Counted from the first letter of the stretch, positions 1 to 6,525 are shown. The stretch is DNA of 12,268 bases from CAZDUS01 sp964535015 (GCA_964535015.1 CAZHRU010000080.1:1-12268); one strand, 5' to 3'. Made by a program: numbers and translations. The notes: generated by a model from the letters alone, not told the origin.

Positions 1-52
1 TGCGACCAAAGGATTATGAGTCCTCCGCTCTGACCAACTGAGCTACGGGCCC
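1..52 (-). tRNA. Partial tRNA, anticodon CAU (Met elongator or Ile2)
   Basis: Read on the minus strand, the acceptor 5' strand GGGCCCG starts at 52, followed by TA at positions 8-9, a D-arm with the usual AGCTCAGTTGGT core, and an anticodon stem GAGGA/TCCTT closing the loop CTCATAA, so the anticodon is CAT (CAU). The molecule runs off the window before the T-arm. An initiator tRNA is unlikely because the anticodon stem lacks the three G-C pairs typical of fMet. Elongator Met and the lysidine-modified Ile2 tRNA cannot be separated without the 3' half. The 3' end points away from the pilin genes. Confidence 0.93.
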
Positions 53-79
53 GCCATAGAGGTCATCAAAAGCGCGCCT

Positions 80-107
80 ATTATGCCTTTCGCCACACCA
101 CGGGCAA
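80..107 (-). promoter_or_regulatory. Candidate sigma70-type promoter of the tRNA
   Basis: On the minus strand TTGCCC (107-102, four of six matches to TTGACA) lies 16 bases before CATAAT (85-80, five of six matches to TATAAT). Initiation about seven bases downstream would leave a leader of about 20 bases before the tRNA 5' end at 52, which is normal for a tRNA transcript. This is motif matching only. Confidence 0.4.
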
Positions 108-171
108 GAAGTTTATCGCGGAAGCAAAGTCCGGGAATACAGTGGTGACCCTCCTCTTTCCCGTGGGAGGG

Positions 172-363
172 GCGCTACGCGCCGCGACTCTGCCCTTCCC
201 CCCGCTTTACCCCTTAACCCGAAACGATTCCATGTTGAATTCACCCATGGTGGCAGCCTGGTCCCTGACGCCGCCGGGACGTCGGCGTCCACCAATCGAA
301 CCTCATGAGAACTGAATCGTTCCGCCGTAGTGGTAAAACCTCCCCGCACCATCAACCATTAAC
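172..363 (+). repeat. Composite intergenic repeat, copy 1
   Basis: The non-coding stretch after the tRNA contains four pieces that recur in the same order and orientation at 6246-6525. They are GCGCTAC next to GCGCCGCGACTCT (172-191), a GC-rich inverted repeat (GACGCCG at 267-273 with CGGCGTC at 283-289), the 20-mer TAGTGGTAAAACCTCCCCGC (328-347), and two heptamers CATCAAC CATTAAC (350-363). The palindromes of the two copies differ in sequence. Open frames crossing this stretch (113-355 minus, 305-556 plus) have repeat-like composition and no recognisable domain, so I do not call them genes. Confidence 0.7.
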
Positions 364-405
364 GATTCCCATCTTGACCCGAATCCTCGAACCATGTCAC
401 AAGTA

Positions 406-576
406 TTACCATAACAAAGTTAACCCCAGCTCATCACCTTTCAAAGCCTTGACCGCCCTCTGCAACTTCGACTTGTGGAACACATCGAATCCCTTGCCGA
501 CAATCCCCGCCCAACAGGTGTCAAAGGACCAAACCACGGCGATAATCACTTTATAGAATATGAGAATTTTGAGCAT
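406..576 (-). CDS. Possible small hydrophobic protein, 56 residues
   Basis: An ATG at 576 opens a frame to TAA at 408-406. The product begins MLKILIFYKVIIAVVW, a hydrophobic N-terminal segment that could be a membrane anchor or weak signal. It continues with an amphipathic part (around GKGFDVFHKSKLQRAVKALK) and ends GDELGLTLLW. An in-frame TGA 24 bases upstream leaves this ATG as the only ATG start. The ribosome site is weak (GGGCAAAG just before the ATG). I do not recognise a family. The composition looks more protein-like than the antisense frame over the same bases, but it could be a chance frame or the remnant of a longer gene. It is divergent from the plus-strand pilin operon. Confidence 0.35.
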   Translation of the reverse strand: MLKILIFYKVIIAVVWSFDTCWAGIVGKGFDVFHKSKLQRAVKALKGDELGLTLLW

Positions 577-625
577 CTTTGCCCGTTGTTTTTGTCATCT
601 TCCGGCTGATTACAACAGAGAATGC

Positions 626-654
626 TTGCCGGTATGAAATATGCTACTTATTCT
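626..654 (+). promoter_or_regulatory. Weak promoter candidate for the plus-strand pseudopilin operon
   Basis: TTGCCG (626-631) and TATTCT (649-654) are 17 bases apart, each matching four of six sigma70 consensus bases. Initiation near 661 would give a leader of about 50 bases before the start codon at 713. No better pair is evident between 577 and 712. The match is weak and other sigma factors are possible. Confidence 0.25.
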
Positions 655-712
655 GTTATGCTCAGCGCCTGTAAAGGTCGCTTTTGGCGTGTTGTTGCTC
701 AGGAAATCAGGT

Positions 713-1171
713 ATGAAATCAACAAGTTTACAAATTGGCGCGGTTTTGAAGGGAACGCAAACAAATGAACAGGGCGGTTTCACCTTGGTGGAAGTGGTAA
801 TCGCCATGGCGCTCACCGCATTACTTTGCGGCGGACTCTACGCCTTGGGTCTCAAAGCCCGTCGTTTCGCTGAACACAATCGCATTGCCACAGAAGCCAG
901 AACTCTGGGGAAAGAACGCCTTGAAGAGTTGATCTCTATCCGGCGCGAAGGTCTTGCAAAGCCATCCTGCACACTCATGAACACAGACACGAACACAAGT
1001 TCTCTTGGTTATCCGATCATCCGGACAGCACAGATTTCATGGCATGCGCAGGACCGGAGCGTCGCGGGGGCAACCAACAGCGTGTATGCCGAGGTTCACC
1101 AGCAGGTGTCCTATTTCTCTCCCCTTTTTAATCATTCGGTCACTGATTCATTCTCAACCATCATTCAATAA
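713..1171 (+). CDS. Prepilin-like protein, GspI/PilV type minor pseudopilin
   Basis: This 152-residue protein has a class III prepilin signal: a positively charged leader of 22 residues, then G22 and FTLVEVVIAMALTALLCGG. The Gly at -1, Phe at +1 and Glu at +5 of the mature protein fit cleavage and N-methylation by a GspO/PilD peptidase. The mature helix anchors in the inner membrane before assembly. The short globular part (about residues 85-152) and position before a J-like and a K-like gene fit the I-subunit of a tip complex. I chose ATG 713 because AGGA lies just upstream; an in-frame ATG at 641 has no ribosome site and adds a hydrophobic stretch unusual before a prepilin leader. It is the first gene of a five-gene operon, 14 bases before the next. 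The exact subclass is inferred from order, not from similarity. Confidence 0.82.
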   Translation: MKSTSLQIGAVLKGTQTNEQGGFTLVEVVIAMALTALLCGGLYALGLKARRFAEHNRIATEARTLGKERLEELISIRREGLAKPSCTLMNTDTNTSSLGYPIIRTAQISWHAQDRSVAGATNSVYAEVHQQVSYFSPLFNHSVTDSFSTIIQ

Positions 1172-1185
1172 ACGACAGACATGCA

Positions 1186-1767
1186 ATGAAGATACCTTCT
1201 AATACAAACGATTTAGCGTCCACCCCGGTCGAATCAAAACAAGGGTATACCCTGACGGAAGTCCTGGTGGCCTCTTCACTCGGCAGTTTGGTGTTGATCG
1301 CAGTCTTGGTTACCTTTATCTGGTGCGCGCAACAAGCCACGGTGTGCAGTAAGTCGGCGTGGTCCCAGGAGGAGGCAATGCACTCGTCATTCAAACTCCA
1401 GGCTTATCTTCGCAATGCCGTCTCCATCGTGCAGATCACCAACCGCCAATATAGCACCACCGTCCGCTTGAGAATGCCGGATAAGTCCGTGGTCGCGCTC
1501 ATATACACCAACTCACCCGTGGAGTTGCGTAATGGCAAGCTTTACCTCCAACGGACAAACGGCACCGAAATGCTTGTGGCACGGGGCATGACCGGACTTC
1601 AGGATGCGAACGGAGGAACCATCCCCATCTTTTCCATGGTTCGCACCAATGTACTCCGCGTAGCCTATCGGGTGGCGGAACCGATCAGCACTGCAAATAG
1701 CGCCGACGATGGTCTCTACGCAGCCAGCGTGAGGTTTGCGGCCTGTCTTCGTAATGCGCCTGAGTGA
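1186..1767 (+). CDS. Prepilin-like protein, GspJ/PilW type minor pseudopilin
   Basis: A 193-residue protein with leader residues 1-20 ending in KQG, cleavage G20/Y21 and the mature start YTLTEVLVASSLGSLVLI, with Glu at +5. The membrane helix runs to about residue 45, followed by a helical then beta-rich globular domain (roughly 60-190) ending RFAACLRNAPE. Length and the C-terminal beta-rich domain match the J/PilW class, which binds I and K subunits at the pseudopilus tip. No strong ribosome site precedes ATG 1186, so translation may be coupled to the preceding gene, whose stop is 14 bases upstream. Its counterpart in the minus-strand operon is at 8602-9111. Confidence 0.82.
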   Translation: MKIPSNTNDLASTPVESKQGYTLTEVLVASSLGSLVLIAVLVTFIWCAQQATVCSKSAWSQEEAMHSSFKLQAYLRNAVSIVQITNRQYSTTVRLRMPDKSVVALIYTNSPVELRNGKLYLQRTNGTEMLVARGMTGLQDANGGTIPIFSMVRTNVLRVAYRVAEPISTANSADDGLYAASVRFAACLRNAPE

Positions 1768-1782
1768 ACAAAGGGTACCAAC

Positions 1783-4041
1783 ATGAACAAGCATTCAACC
1801 AAATCAATGTCCGGTTCAACAGGTTCCGCTATTCTGATTACAGTAGTGATGCTCGCCATCGCCGGTATCATCATGGCCTCTATTCTCGTCGCCACCATTA
1901 CCTACGCAAGAAACACAGAGTCTACTCAAAGTCAGGACAGGGCCGCTTTTCTTGCGGACGCCGGAATCCACGCCGCCTTGGTGAAGCTCAACTACTCCGC
2001 TGAAGGCAATATTTCCTCCACTCAATCCCGCAGTTATTTCGCCATCTCCAACATGCTCACCGCTTCCGAATGGGGATTTCAAACAGTGGTCATGGTGACC
2101 AACATGACGAACTGGATCGTTTCGACAGGGTGGTACGATGGTCACGAGGCGGAAGTCCGCGCAGCCGTGTCACTCGGCGCCGGCAACAGAAGCATCCACG
2201 CCCTATATGCACACGCCCTTTTTGCCGGAGATTCAATCGGCGCCACGAATTACGTCCTGCAGGTTGGCGGAACGGGGAGCGGCGCCGACTTTGTCCAGGG
2301 CGACAGTTACAGCGGCGGTAGCATTGCGCTGAGTGGTGATTCAAAACTGCGCCTGCCCGAATCTTTCACTGACTACGACGGCGATGGAATCTGCGATATC
2401 AGCACGGACAAGTACGTGAATGCCTACGCGACCCAGGTGTTTACCAATCCACTCACCCAGGCAGCATTCAACACCTATACCAGTTCCGTGGCCGCCAACC
2501 AGGGCAAGTATTACAACAACGGCACATACGATTATGGCGAGGCGTTTGTGGACACCATTGGCAATGGCGTCTATGACATTGGCGAGCCATTTACCGACCT
2601 CAACGGCAATGGCCGGTGGGATCCCGGAGATTCCTTCAGAGATCGCAACGGCAATGGCGTCTATGACGCAGGAATTGATACTGTGATTGACACCAGTAAT
2701 GGCCAATGGGATCCTGGCGAGGAATGGACTGAAGACAGCGCGCATAGCCAGCGGAATAACCGCAAATATGACCGTGCGGGTGGATACTGGTCGGGTTCCA
2801 CATGGAAAACGACTTACAAGGTAGGCAGTAAGACCTATTCCTGCGCCAGTTGGCCCGCCGAATCCTATGTGGACTCCGGCGATGGCGCCTATCAGACCGC
2901 TGAACCATACATTGATCAAAACGGCATCTACGATGTCGGCGAAACGTTCTACGATGACCGCAATTCGCTGTACGATTACGGCACCCAGGCCAAAGGCTCT
3001 GTCTCGGGAATGCCGGCTCCGGGTGACGGCCAAAAGGCCGCGACAGGTTATGACCGCGTCATTACCCCACCCGATTTAACGCACATGTATTACGCCGAAA
3101 ACCGCAATTCCTCCGAGCCCGCAGGCGCGCTTGACCGCTGGGGTAACGATGTTGCGGTGACAGCCTCGGATTACGGCACCTACAAAGTCATCACGGACAC
3201 TGCAGCGCCAGAACACATCTTTATCATGAACCCGCCAACCAGCGGCAGTGTATCCAGTCGCGGCAAAACGGTTCAGGGAAGATCCTACACCAAGACCTAC
3301 ACCACCAGCGGAACCGCCGTTAACGATTTCTTTCTCGAGGATCCCACCGATGTCACATACAACTCCACCGATGCATCAAGGCAGATTGCCCTGAACGATA
3401 GCGGACGAACCTGTCCAATGTTGATTAACGTCCTCCCGACCCACAATGTCAAACTGTACTACGTTGATGGTAATGTCTATATCCACAGCCCAACCGCTTA
3501 CAGTTTTCAATTCCGTCAGCCAGACACCCGCATCACCATCGTCGCCAGCGGCAACATCATCATCTCCGACGAATTCTATTACAAAGCCAATTACCCCGCG
3601 GGCCTTCAATATTCCAACATGAGTAGCCGTGTTGTGAGCGGCGCAACGGATGCGCTTTGCCTTATTGCCCTCAAAAACCCCGCTGTCACCAACAGTGGCA
3701 ACATCGTCATTGGTGATTCCCAGTTTGGAACTGGCGGCAGCATCCACGCCATGCTCTATGCCGAAAACAATTTTGTGGATAATAATCTCGATACGACCGG
3801 CCAGCCGTACATCAGCATTTTCGGGAATATGACTGCCGGCAATCAGATCCTGCTGAATCGTTCGACAGCTGTCGGCCATCTCCGGACGCGATTGGACATC
3901 TCCCTGGACGAACGGATCCGTAACGGAACAATCATTGTCCCCGGACTCCCCCACCCGCTTGGCAGTGAACGTAGCATCGAACTGGAGACTGCGTGGCAGA
4001 TGATCCAGGGAACCTGGAGCAGTTGGTCGTTCATCCGGTAA
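1783..4041 (+). CDS. Large GspK/PilX-like pseudopilin with calcium-loop-like repeats
   Basis: A 752-residue protein. Residues 10-42 contain a prepilin-like membrane helix (STGSAILITVVMLAIAG) with Gly at the likely cleavage site and no Glu at +5, as in GspK and many PilX-type proteins, which sit at the very tip. DRAAFLADAGIHAAL (52-66) matches the helix motif usual after the transmembrane part of PilX-like proteins. Residues 197-205 (DYDGDGICD) and 243-400 hold Asp/Asn/Gly-rich loops of about 15 residues such as DLNGNGRWDPGD, probably binding calcium. Residues 558-727 form a beta-rich module (YYVDGNVYI, TIVASGNIIISD, GNIVIGDSQFG, DERIRNG, PGLPHP) shared with the minus-strand paralogue at 6942-8555. 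The start ATG follows AAAGGG at 1770-1775. The protein is far longer than typical GspK, mainly through the loop region. It probably caps a pseudopilus and contacts substrate or surroundings; that role is inferred. Confidence 0.82.
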   Translation: MNKHSTKSMSGSTGSAILITVVMLAIAGIIMASILVATITYARNTESTQSQDRAAFLADAGIHAALVKLNYSAEGNISSTQSRSYFAISNMLTASEWGFQTVVMVTNMTNWIVSTGWYDGHEAEVRAAVSLGAGNRSIHALYAHALFAGDSIGATNYVLQVGGTGSGADFVQGDSYSGGSIALSGDSKLRLPESFTDYDGDGICDISTDKYVNAYATQVFTNPLTQAAFNTYTSSVAANQGKYYNNGTYDYGEAFVDTIGNGVYDIGEPFTDLNGNGRWDPGDSFRDRNGNGVYDAGIDTVIDTSNGQWDPGEEWTEDSAHSQRNNRKYDRAGGYWSGSTWKTTYKVGSKTYSCASWPAESYVDSGDGAYQTAEPYIDQNGIYDVGETFYDDRNSLYDYGTQAKGSVSGMPAPGDGQKAATGYDRVITPPDLTHMYYAENRNSSEPAGALDRWGNDVAVTASDYGTYKVITDTAAPEHIFIMNPPTSGSVSSRGKTVQGRSYTKTYTTSGTAVNDFFLEDPTDVTYNSTDASRQIALNDSGRTCPMLINVLPTHNVKLYYVDGNVYIHSPTAYSFQFRQPDTRITIVASGNIIISDEFYYKANYPAGLQYSNMSSRVVSGATDALCLIALKNPAVTNSGNIVIGDSQFGTGGSIHAMLYAENNFVDNNLDTTGQPYISIFGNMTAGNQILLNRSTAVGHLRTRLDISLDERIRNGTIIVPGLPHPLGSERSIELETAWQMIQGTWSSWSFIR
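2509..2982 (+). repeat. Coding repeats giving EF-hand-like calcium loops
   Basis: Within the K-like protein, residues 243-313 and 364-400 contain about eight units near 15 residues long with the pattern D-x-N-G-N-G-x-(Y/W)-D-x-G-E-x-F. The clearest begin at D257, D272 and D287, exactly 15 residues apart, with a 12-residue acidic loop (D at 1, N at 5, G at 6, D at 9, D or E at 12 in the first two). At DNA level an 18-base identity recurs at 2560-2577 and 2650-2667, two units apart, suggesting growth by internal duplication. Degenerate units follow at 303, 364, 378 and 391. An isolated loop lies earlier, at residues 197-205. Confidence 0.75.
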
Positions 4042-4055
4042 ATAAAGGAATCCTC

Positions 4056-5417
4056 ATGGAAATACGGCCCGGTTACGCCATATCAACATTCAAGTACCTG
4101 GGAGTGGTTCTACTCTTGCAGGTTTCTGCCCTGACGGCACAGGCACAAAATAAGTCAGCAGAGTTTTACCGCATCACAGCCGACGCTGACGTTGTCATTA
4201 CCGAATTTGCCGCTGATGGAAGTCTTTCATGGTCAAACTCGACTCTTGGCGGAACATCCACCGTTGAATGCGCCGACGCGCTTGCTGAGACTGTTGAATG
4301 GCTGCCCCTCACGTCCATTCCGACTACCTCAACCGTCATGCAGGCGTGGGTGTGGGATACCCACCCCATGATGGCGATCCCCGCCGGGGAATTATTGATG
4401 GGCAACAGCGTGACGAGTGATGAGAGTTATAACGAACTCCCGACTCACCCTGTTGGCATCAGCGCCTTCTCCATGGATAAGTATGAGGTGCCGTTGGATT
4501 TGTGGAACATCGTCGCCTCATGGGCCAGAAAGCACGGGTACGATATTGCCGACACAGCCGCAGGCAAGGGAGGTAATCACCCGGTAGTGAATGTAAGTTG
4601 GTATGATTGTGTGAAGTGGTGCAATGCCCGCAGTGAACGGCAGGGACTGACCCCTTGTTACCGTTCCCCGGCCGATACCAACAACGTCTACCGGTTCAAG
4701 GAAATGACTGTTATTGATGAATACGGCACCACTGTTGAGTTCGAGTTTACTGCCGATTGTGTTCTATGGAACGCCAATGGATACCGCCTCCCCACCGAGG
4801 CAGAGTGGGAATATGCCGCGCGGGGCGGCATTGTCGGGGAAAGATTCCCGGGGCCCAGCAGCAATGTGATCTCACACGAAACAGCGAACTATTTGAGCAA
4901 TTTTGGGGACTACATATACAACGTGAATCCCACGACTGGCTACCATCCGGCATATACAAACGGGGCGGAACCCTACACCAGCCCGGTCGGCTCTTTTCCC
5001 GTCAATGGTTACGGGTTGAGCGATATGGCCGGAAATGCCAGTGAGTGGTGTTGGGACTGGTTTGATGGCGACTGGTATACCAATACGGCCGCCTCTCTGC
5101 CAGACACGCCCGGCCCCACCACTGTCGGCAGCAGAGTCACCCGTGGTGGTTCATGGAATTACGTTGCCTACGCTGCGCGCTGCTCCGGGCGCGATACATA
5201 CGATTCACGGGGAAACAACAGCTCAATAGGCTTCCGCACTGTGCGCCGGGACAATGCCAATGCCATCCAATTCATACAAACACAATCCACACAAGCAAGC
5301 CTCACCAAGGGTGCCGACCTTAGCAATATCTCAAAGGCAAGTGCATCCGGGAACAGCAAAGCCGCCAAGGTTGCCCGCAAAACCGAACACAGTACAGTTC
5401 GTTCGGATCGCCACTAG
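4056..5417 (+). CDS. Secreted SUMF1-fold protein lacking FGE catalytic cysteines
   Basis: A 453-residue protein with a signal peptide (1-30, ending ALTAQA), a short beta-rich segment (about 38-98, with ITEFAADGSLSWSNSTLGG), and a SUMF1/formylglycine-generating-enzyme domain (about 107-398). Family landmarks are IPAGELLMGNS (108-118), NHPVVNVSWYDCVKWCNA (174-191), YRLPTEAEWEYAARGG (243-258), YGLSDMAGNASEWCWDW (319-335), RGGSWNYVAYAARC (363-376) and IGFRTVRR (391-398). In true formylglycine synthase two copper-binding cysteines lie just after GGS. Here that segment reads NYVAYA, so sulfatase activation is unlikely and a binding or structural role is more probable. The tail (399-453) is Ser/Lys-rich and likely disordered. 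I chose ATG 4056 because AAGGA precedes it and it starts a clean signal peptide; a longer frame from 3993 would overlap the previous gene. It sits 14 bases after the K-like gene, suggesting an exported partner or cargo. Confidence 0.88.
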   Translation: MEIRPGYAISTFKYLGVVLLLQVSALTAQAQNKSAEFYRITADADVVITEFAADGSLSWSNSTLGGTSTVECADALAETVEWLPLTSIPTTSTVMQAWVWDTHPMMAIPAGELLMGNSVTSDESYNELPTHPVGISAFSMDKYEVPLDLWNIVASWARKHGYDIADTAAGKGGNHPVVNVSWYDCVKWCNARSERQGLTPCYRSPADTNNVYRFKEMTVIDEYGTTVEFEFTADCVLWNANGYRLPTEAEWEYAARGGIVGERFPGPSSNVISHETANYLSNFGDYIYNVNPTTGYHPAYTNGAEPYTSPVGSFPVNGYGLSDMAGNASEWCWDWFDGDWYTNTAASLPDTPGPTTVGSRVTRGGSWNYVAYAARCSGRDTYDSRGNNSSIGFRTVRRDNANAIQFIQTQSTQASLTKGADLSNISKASASGNSKAAKVARKTEHSTVRSDRH

Positions 5418-5431
5418 ATTGGATATCGAAG

Positions 5432-6151
5432 ATGCGCATTATTCGATGGCTATCCTTTCTGGTGTTCCTGGCAAACTGTGCTGACGCGCAACTCGGACAG
5501 GATGAATCCGCTTGCCGACAATACTGGGGCTCACCTGTGTCCACAAACGACTCCTCTACCCATACCCTATGCCTGTCGTACCGTGGACCAGCGTCCCTTT
5601 CGGTGAATCTCTCCTTTATCGATGGACTGGTCCGTCGCGCAAGTTATGAAAAACAAGGCCTCGCTGCTGCCGATGTCCAGTATTTGTTGCGATTGAACGA
5701 GCAGGATCGGCGGTGGGACAAATGTGTAACGCCAGGCAGCGCTGGTGACCTTGCGACTGGTGGCCAGTGGATGCGTTCCGACGAAATGGCCATGGCGAGT
5801 TTATCGTCCAACCAAATAACGATTGTTGCGGCAGAATGGAATCGCTCCCCTGCCGCCGAGAATTCCTCCGCAGTGACGAATGCAATTCCAGAATCCACAA
5901 ATTCCACAACCAGTGCTGTCGCGTCAGGAAACGAGGCTCGCATCGTCACAGTGAATCGTCCATTGGCAGATCAGAAGCCCCCTCCCCACCGTGTGCCAGC
6001 GCGTGGCGATTCAAAGCAAAAGGCCATTGACCTTCTCGGCCCGCCCTCGGGAACCATTATGGGTGGATCAAAGGAGGCACTCGTCTATCCCTGGGGAAAT
6101 GTCTGGTTGATGAACGGGATCGTAACCGTGATTGAATACATTCCATGGTAG
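5432..6151 (+). CDS. Secreted protein of unknown function with BamE-like segments
   Basis: A 239-residue protein with a signal peptide (1-19, ending CADA before Gln20). The C-terminal part (about 195-237) reads KQKAIDLLGPPSGTIMGG then ALVYPWGNVWLMNGIVTVIEY. This is the helix, LGxPxG turn and strand pattern seen in BamE/SmpA-like small domains. The N-terminal part (25-75: CRQYWGSPV, LSYRGPASLSVNLSFIDGLVRRASYEK) shows a similar order of Gly-Pro turn, strand and FxDGxV strand, so the protein may hold two related modules joined by a Ser/Thr/Asn-rich linker (about 138-190). I cannot assign a function. It is the last gene of the operon, 14 bases after the SUMF1-like gene, and has no counterpart in the minus-strand operon. 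The fold call is from pattern only. Confidence 0.68.
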   Translation: MRIIRWLSFLVFLANCADAQLGQDESACRQYWGSPVSTNDSSTHTLCLSYRGPASLSVNLSFIDGLVRRASYEKQGLAAADVQYLLRLNEQDRRWDKCVTPGSAGDLATGGQWMRSDEMAMASLSSNQITIVAAEWNRSPAAENSSAVTNAIPESTNSTTSAVASGNEARIVTVNRPLADQKPPPHRVPARGDSKQKAIDLLGPPSGTIMGGSKEALVYPWGNVWLMNGIVTVIEYIPW

Positions 6152-6164
6152 TCGACTTGCCATG

Positions 6165-6210
6165 TGCGTTGCCCGGCCTACACAACCTGAGCCACCTAGG
6201 CCGCAACGCA
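6165..6210. terminator. Long stem-loop between converging operons, possible terminator
   Basis: TGCGTTGC (6165-6172) pairs with GCAACGCA (6203-6210), and after a two-base bulge (CC, 6173-6174) GGCCTA (6175-6180) pairs with TAGGCC (6197-6202), closing a 16-base loop. That is 14 pairs, starting 13 bases after the last plus-strand stop codon. No T-run follows on either strand, so it is not a textbook intrinsic terminator. It may stabilise the 3' end, terminate in a factor-dependent way, or be another mobile hairpin repeat. Confidence 0.45.
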
Positions 6211-6252
6211 ACTCAGCGTGGGGTGTGTGCCTCTTCCCCGGCGGAGCGCTAC

Positions 6253-6282
6253 CCGACCTACATAGCCTTGGCGACGTAGGTT
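6253..6282. repeat. Hairpin insert nested in composite repeat copy 2
   Basis: Thirty bases separate GCGCTAC from GCGCCGCGACTCT here, while in copy 1 (172-191) the two are directly adjacent. The insert carries ACCTAC (6256-6261) paired with GTAGGT (6276-6281) around a 14-base loop. The simplest reading is insertion of a short hairpin element into the older repeat; deletion from copy 1 is the alternative. Confidence 0.5.
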
Positions 6283-6394
6283 GCGCCGCGACTCTCCCCC
6301 TTTTTCCCATCCCCCCACGCGACCCTCGGCACTCCATGCTCCTCGCTACCTCCCCCATGCCCCCCACCTTCGTGTCCTTCACTTGCCCGCCGGA

Positions 6395-6414
6395 GTCCCG
6401 CGTCCGCGGGACGC
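6395..6414. repeat. GC-rich palindrome with two alternative hairpins
   Basis: GTCCCGCG (6395-6402) is the exact inverse of CGCGGGAC (6405-6412). A second overlapping fold pairs GCGTCC (6400-6405) with GGACGC (6409-6414). Such overlapping inverted repeats are typical of REP-like intergenic elements. It lies between the 3' ends of the converging operons and could affect mRNA ends. Confidence 0.55.
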
Positions 6415-6494
6415 AGGAGGGTGTGCCCTTAGTGGTAAAACCTCCCCGCCCCTTTCCCCATCCACCATTCACAATCCCCTTCCCCTGCTCCCCC

Positions 6495-6525
6495 CATCAA
6501 CCATCAACCATTAACCATTAACCAT
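6495..6525. repeat. Tandem heptamer array CATYAAC
   Basis: Four consecutive seven-base units (CATCAAC, CATCAAC, CATTAAC, CATTAAC) are followed by a partial CAT. The same pair CATCAAC CATTAAC occurs once at 350-363 in composite copy 1. Copy number therefore differs between the two sites (two against four), as expected for slippage. Confidence 0.75.

Larger units (their letters stand above)
6246..6525 (+). repeat. Composite intergenic repeat, copy 2
   Basis: This contains the same ordered pieces as copy 1 at 172-363: GCGCTAC (6246-6252) and GCGCCGCGACTCT (6283-6295), a GC-rich palindrome (6395-6414), the identical 20-mer TAGTGGTAAAACCTCCCCGC (6430-6449), and CATCAAC/CATTAAC heptamers (6495-6525). 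Between the pieces the two copies differ in length and sequence. The two copies lie in direct orientation on either side of the five-gene plus-strand operon. The whole stretch 6211-6545 is strongly C-rich on the plus strand and has no convincing gene; an open frame at 6132-6521 is proline-rich and not protein-like. Confidence 0.7.

Noticed and set aside
1..52. tRNA as an integration site for a mobile island holding the pilin genes
   Set aside because: The tRNA 3' end, the usual attachment site, points out of the window away from these genes, and no integrase or duplicated tRNA end is seen inside.
113..355. Frame of 80 codons on the minus strand next to the tRNA
   Set aside because: It spans the composite repeat, has repeat-driven composition and no motif.
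2341..3033. Long antisense frame (230 codons, minus strand) inside the K-like gene
   Set aside because: It is opposite the calcium-loop repeats, whose biased codons keep the reverse frame open; it has no recognisable domain and no ribosome site.
3376..3954. Antisense frame of 192 codons within the same gene
   Set aside because: It lies wholly inside a well-supported coding region and its product resembles no family.
4056..5417. Active formylglycine-generating enzyme for sulfatase maturation
   Set aside because: The two copper-binding cysteines are absent after RGGSW and no sulfatase gene is nearby.
6132..6521. Proline-rich frame of 129 codons on the plus strand
   Set aside because: It overlaps the hairpins, palindrome and heptamer repeats of the convergent intergenic region, and its product is low complexity.
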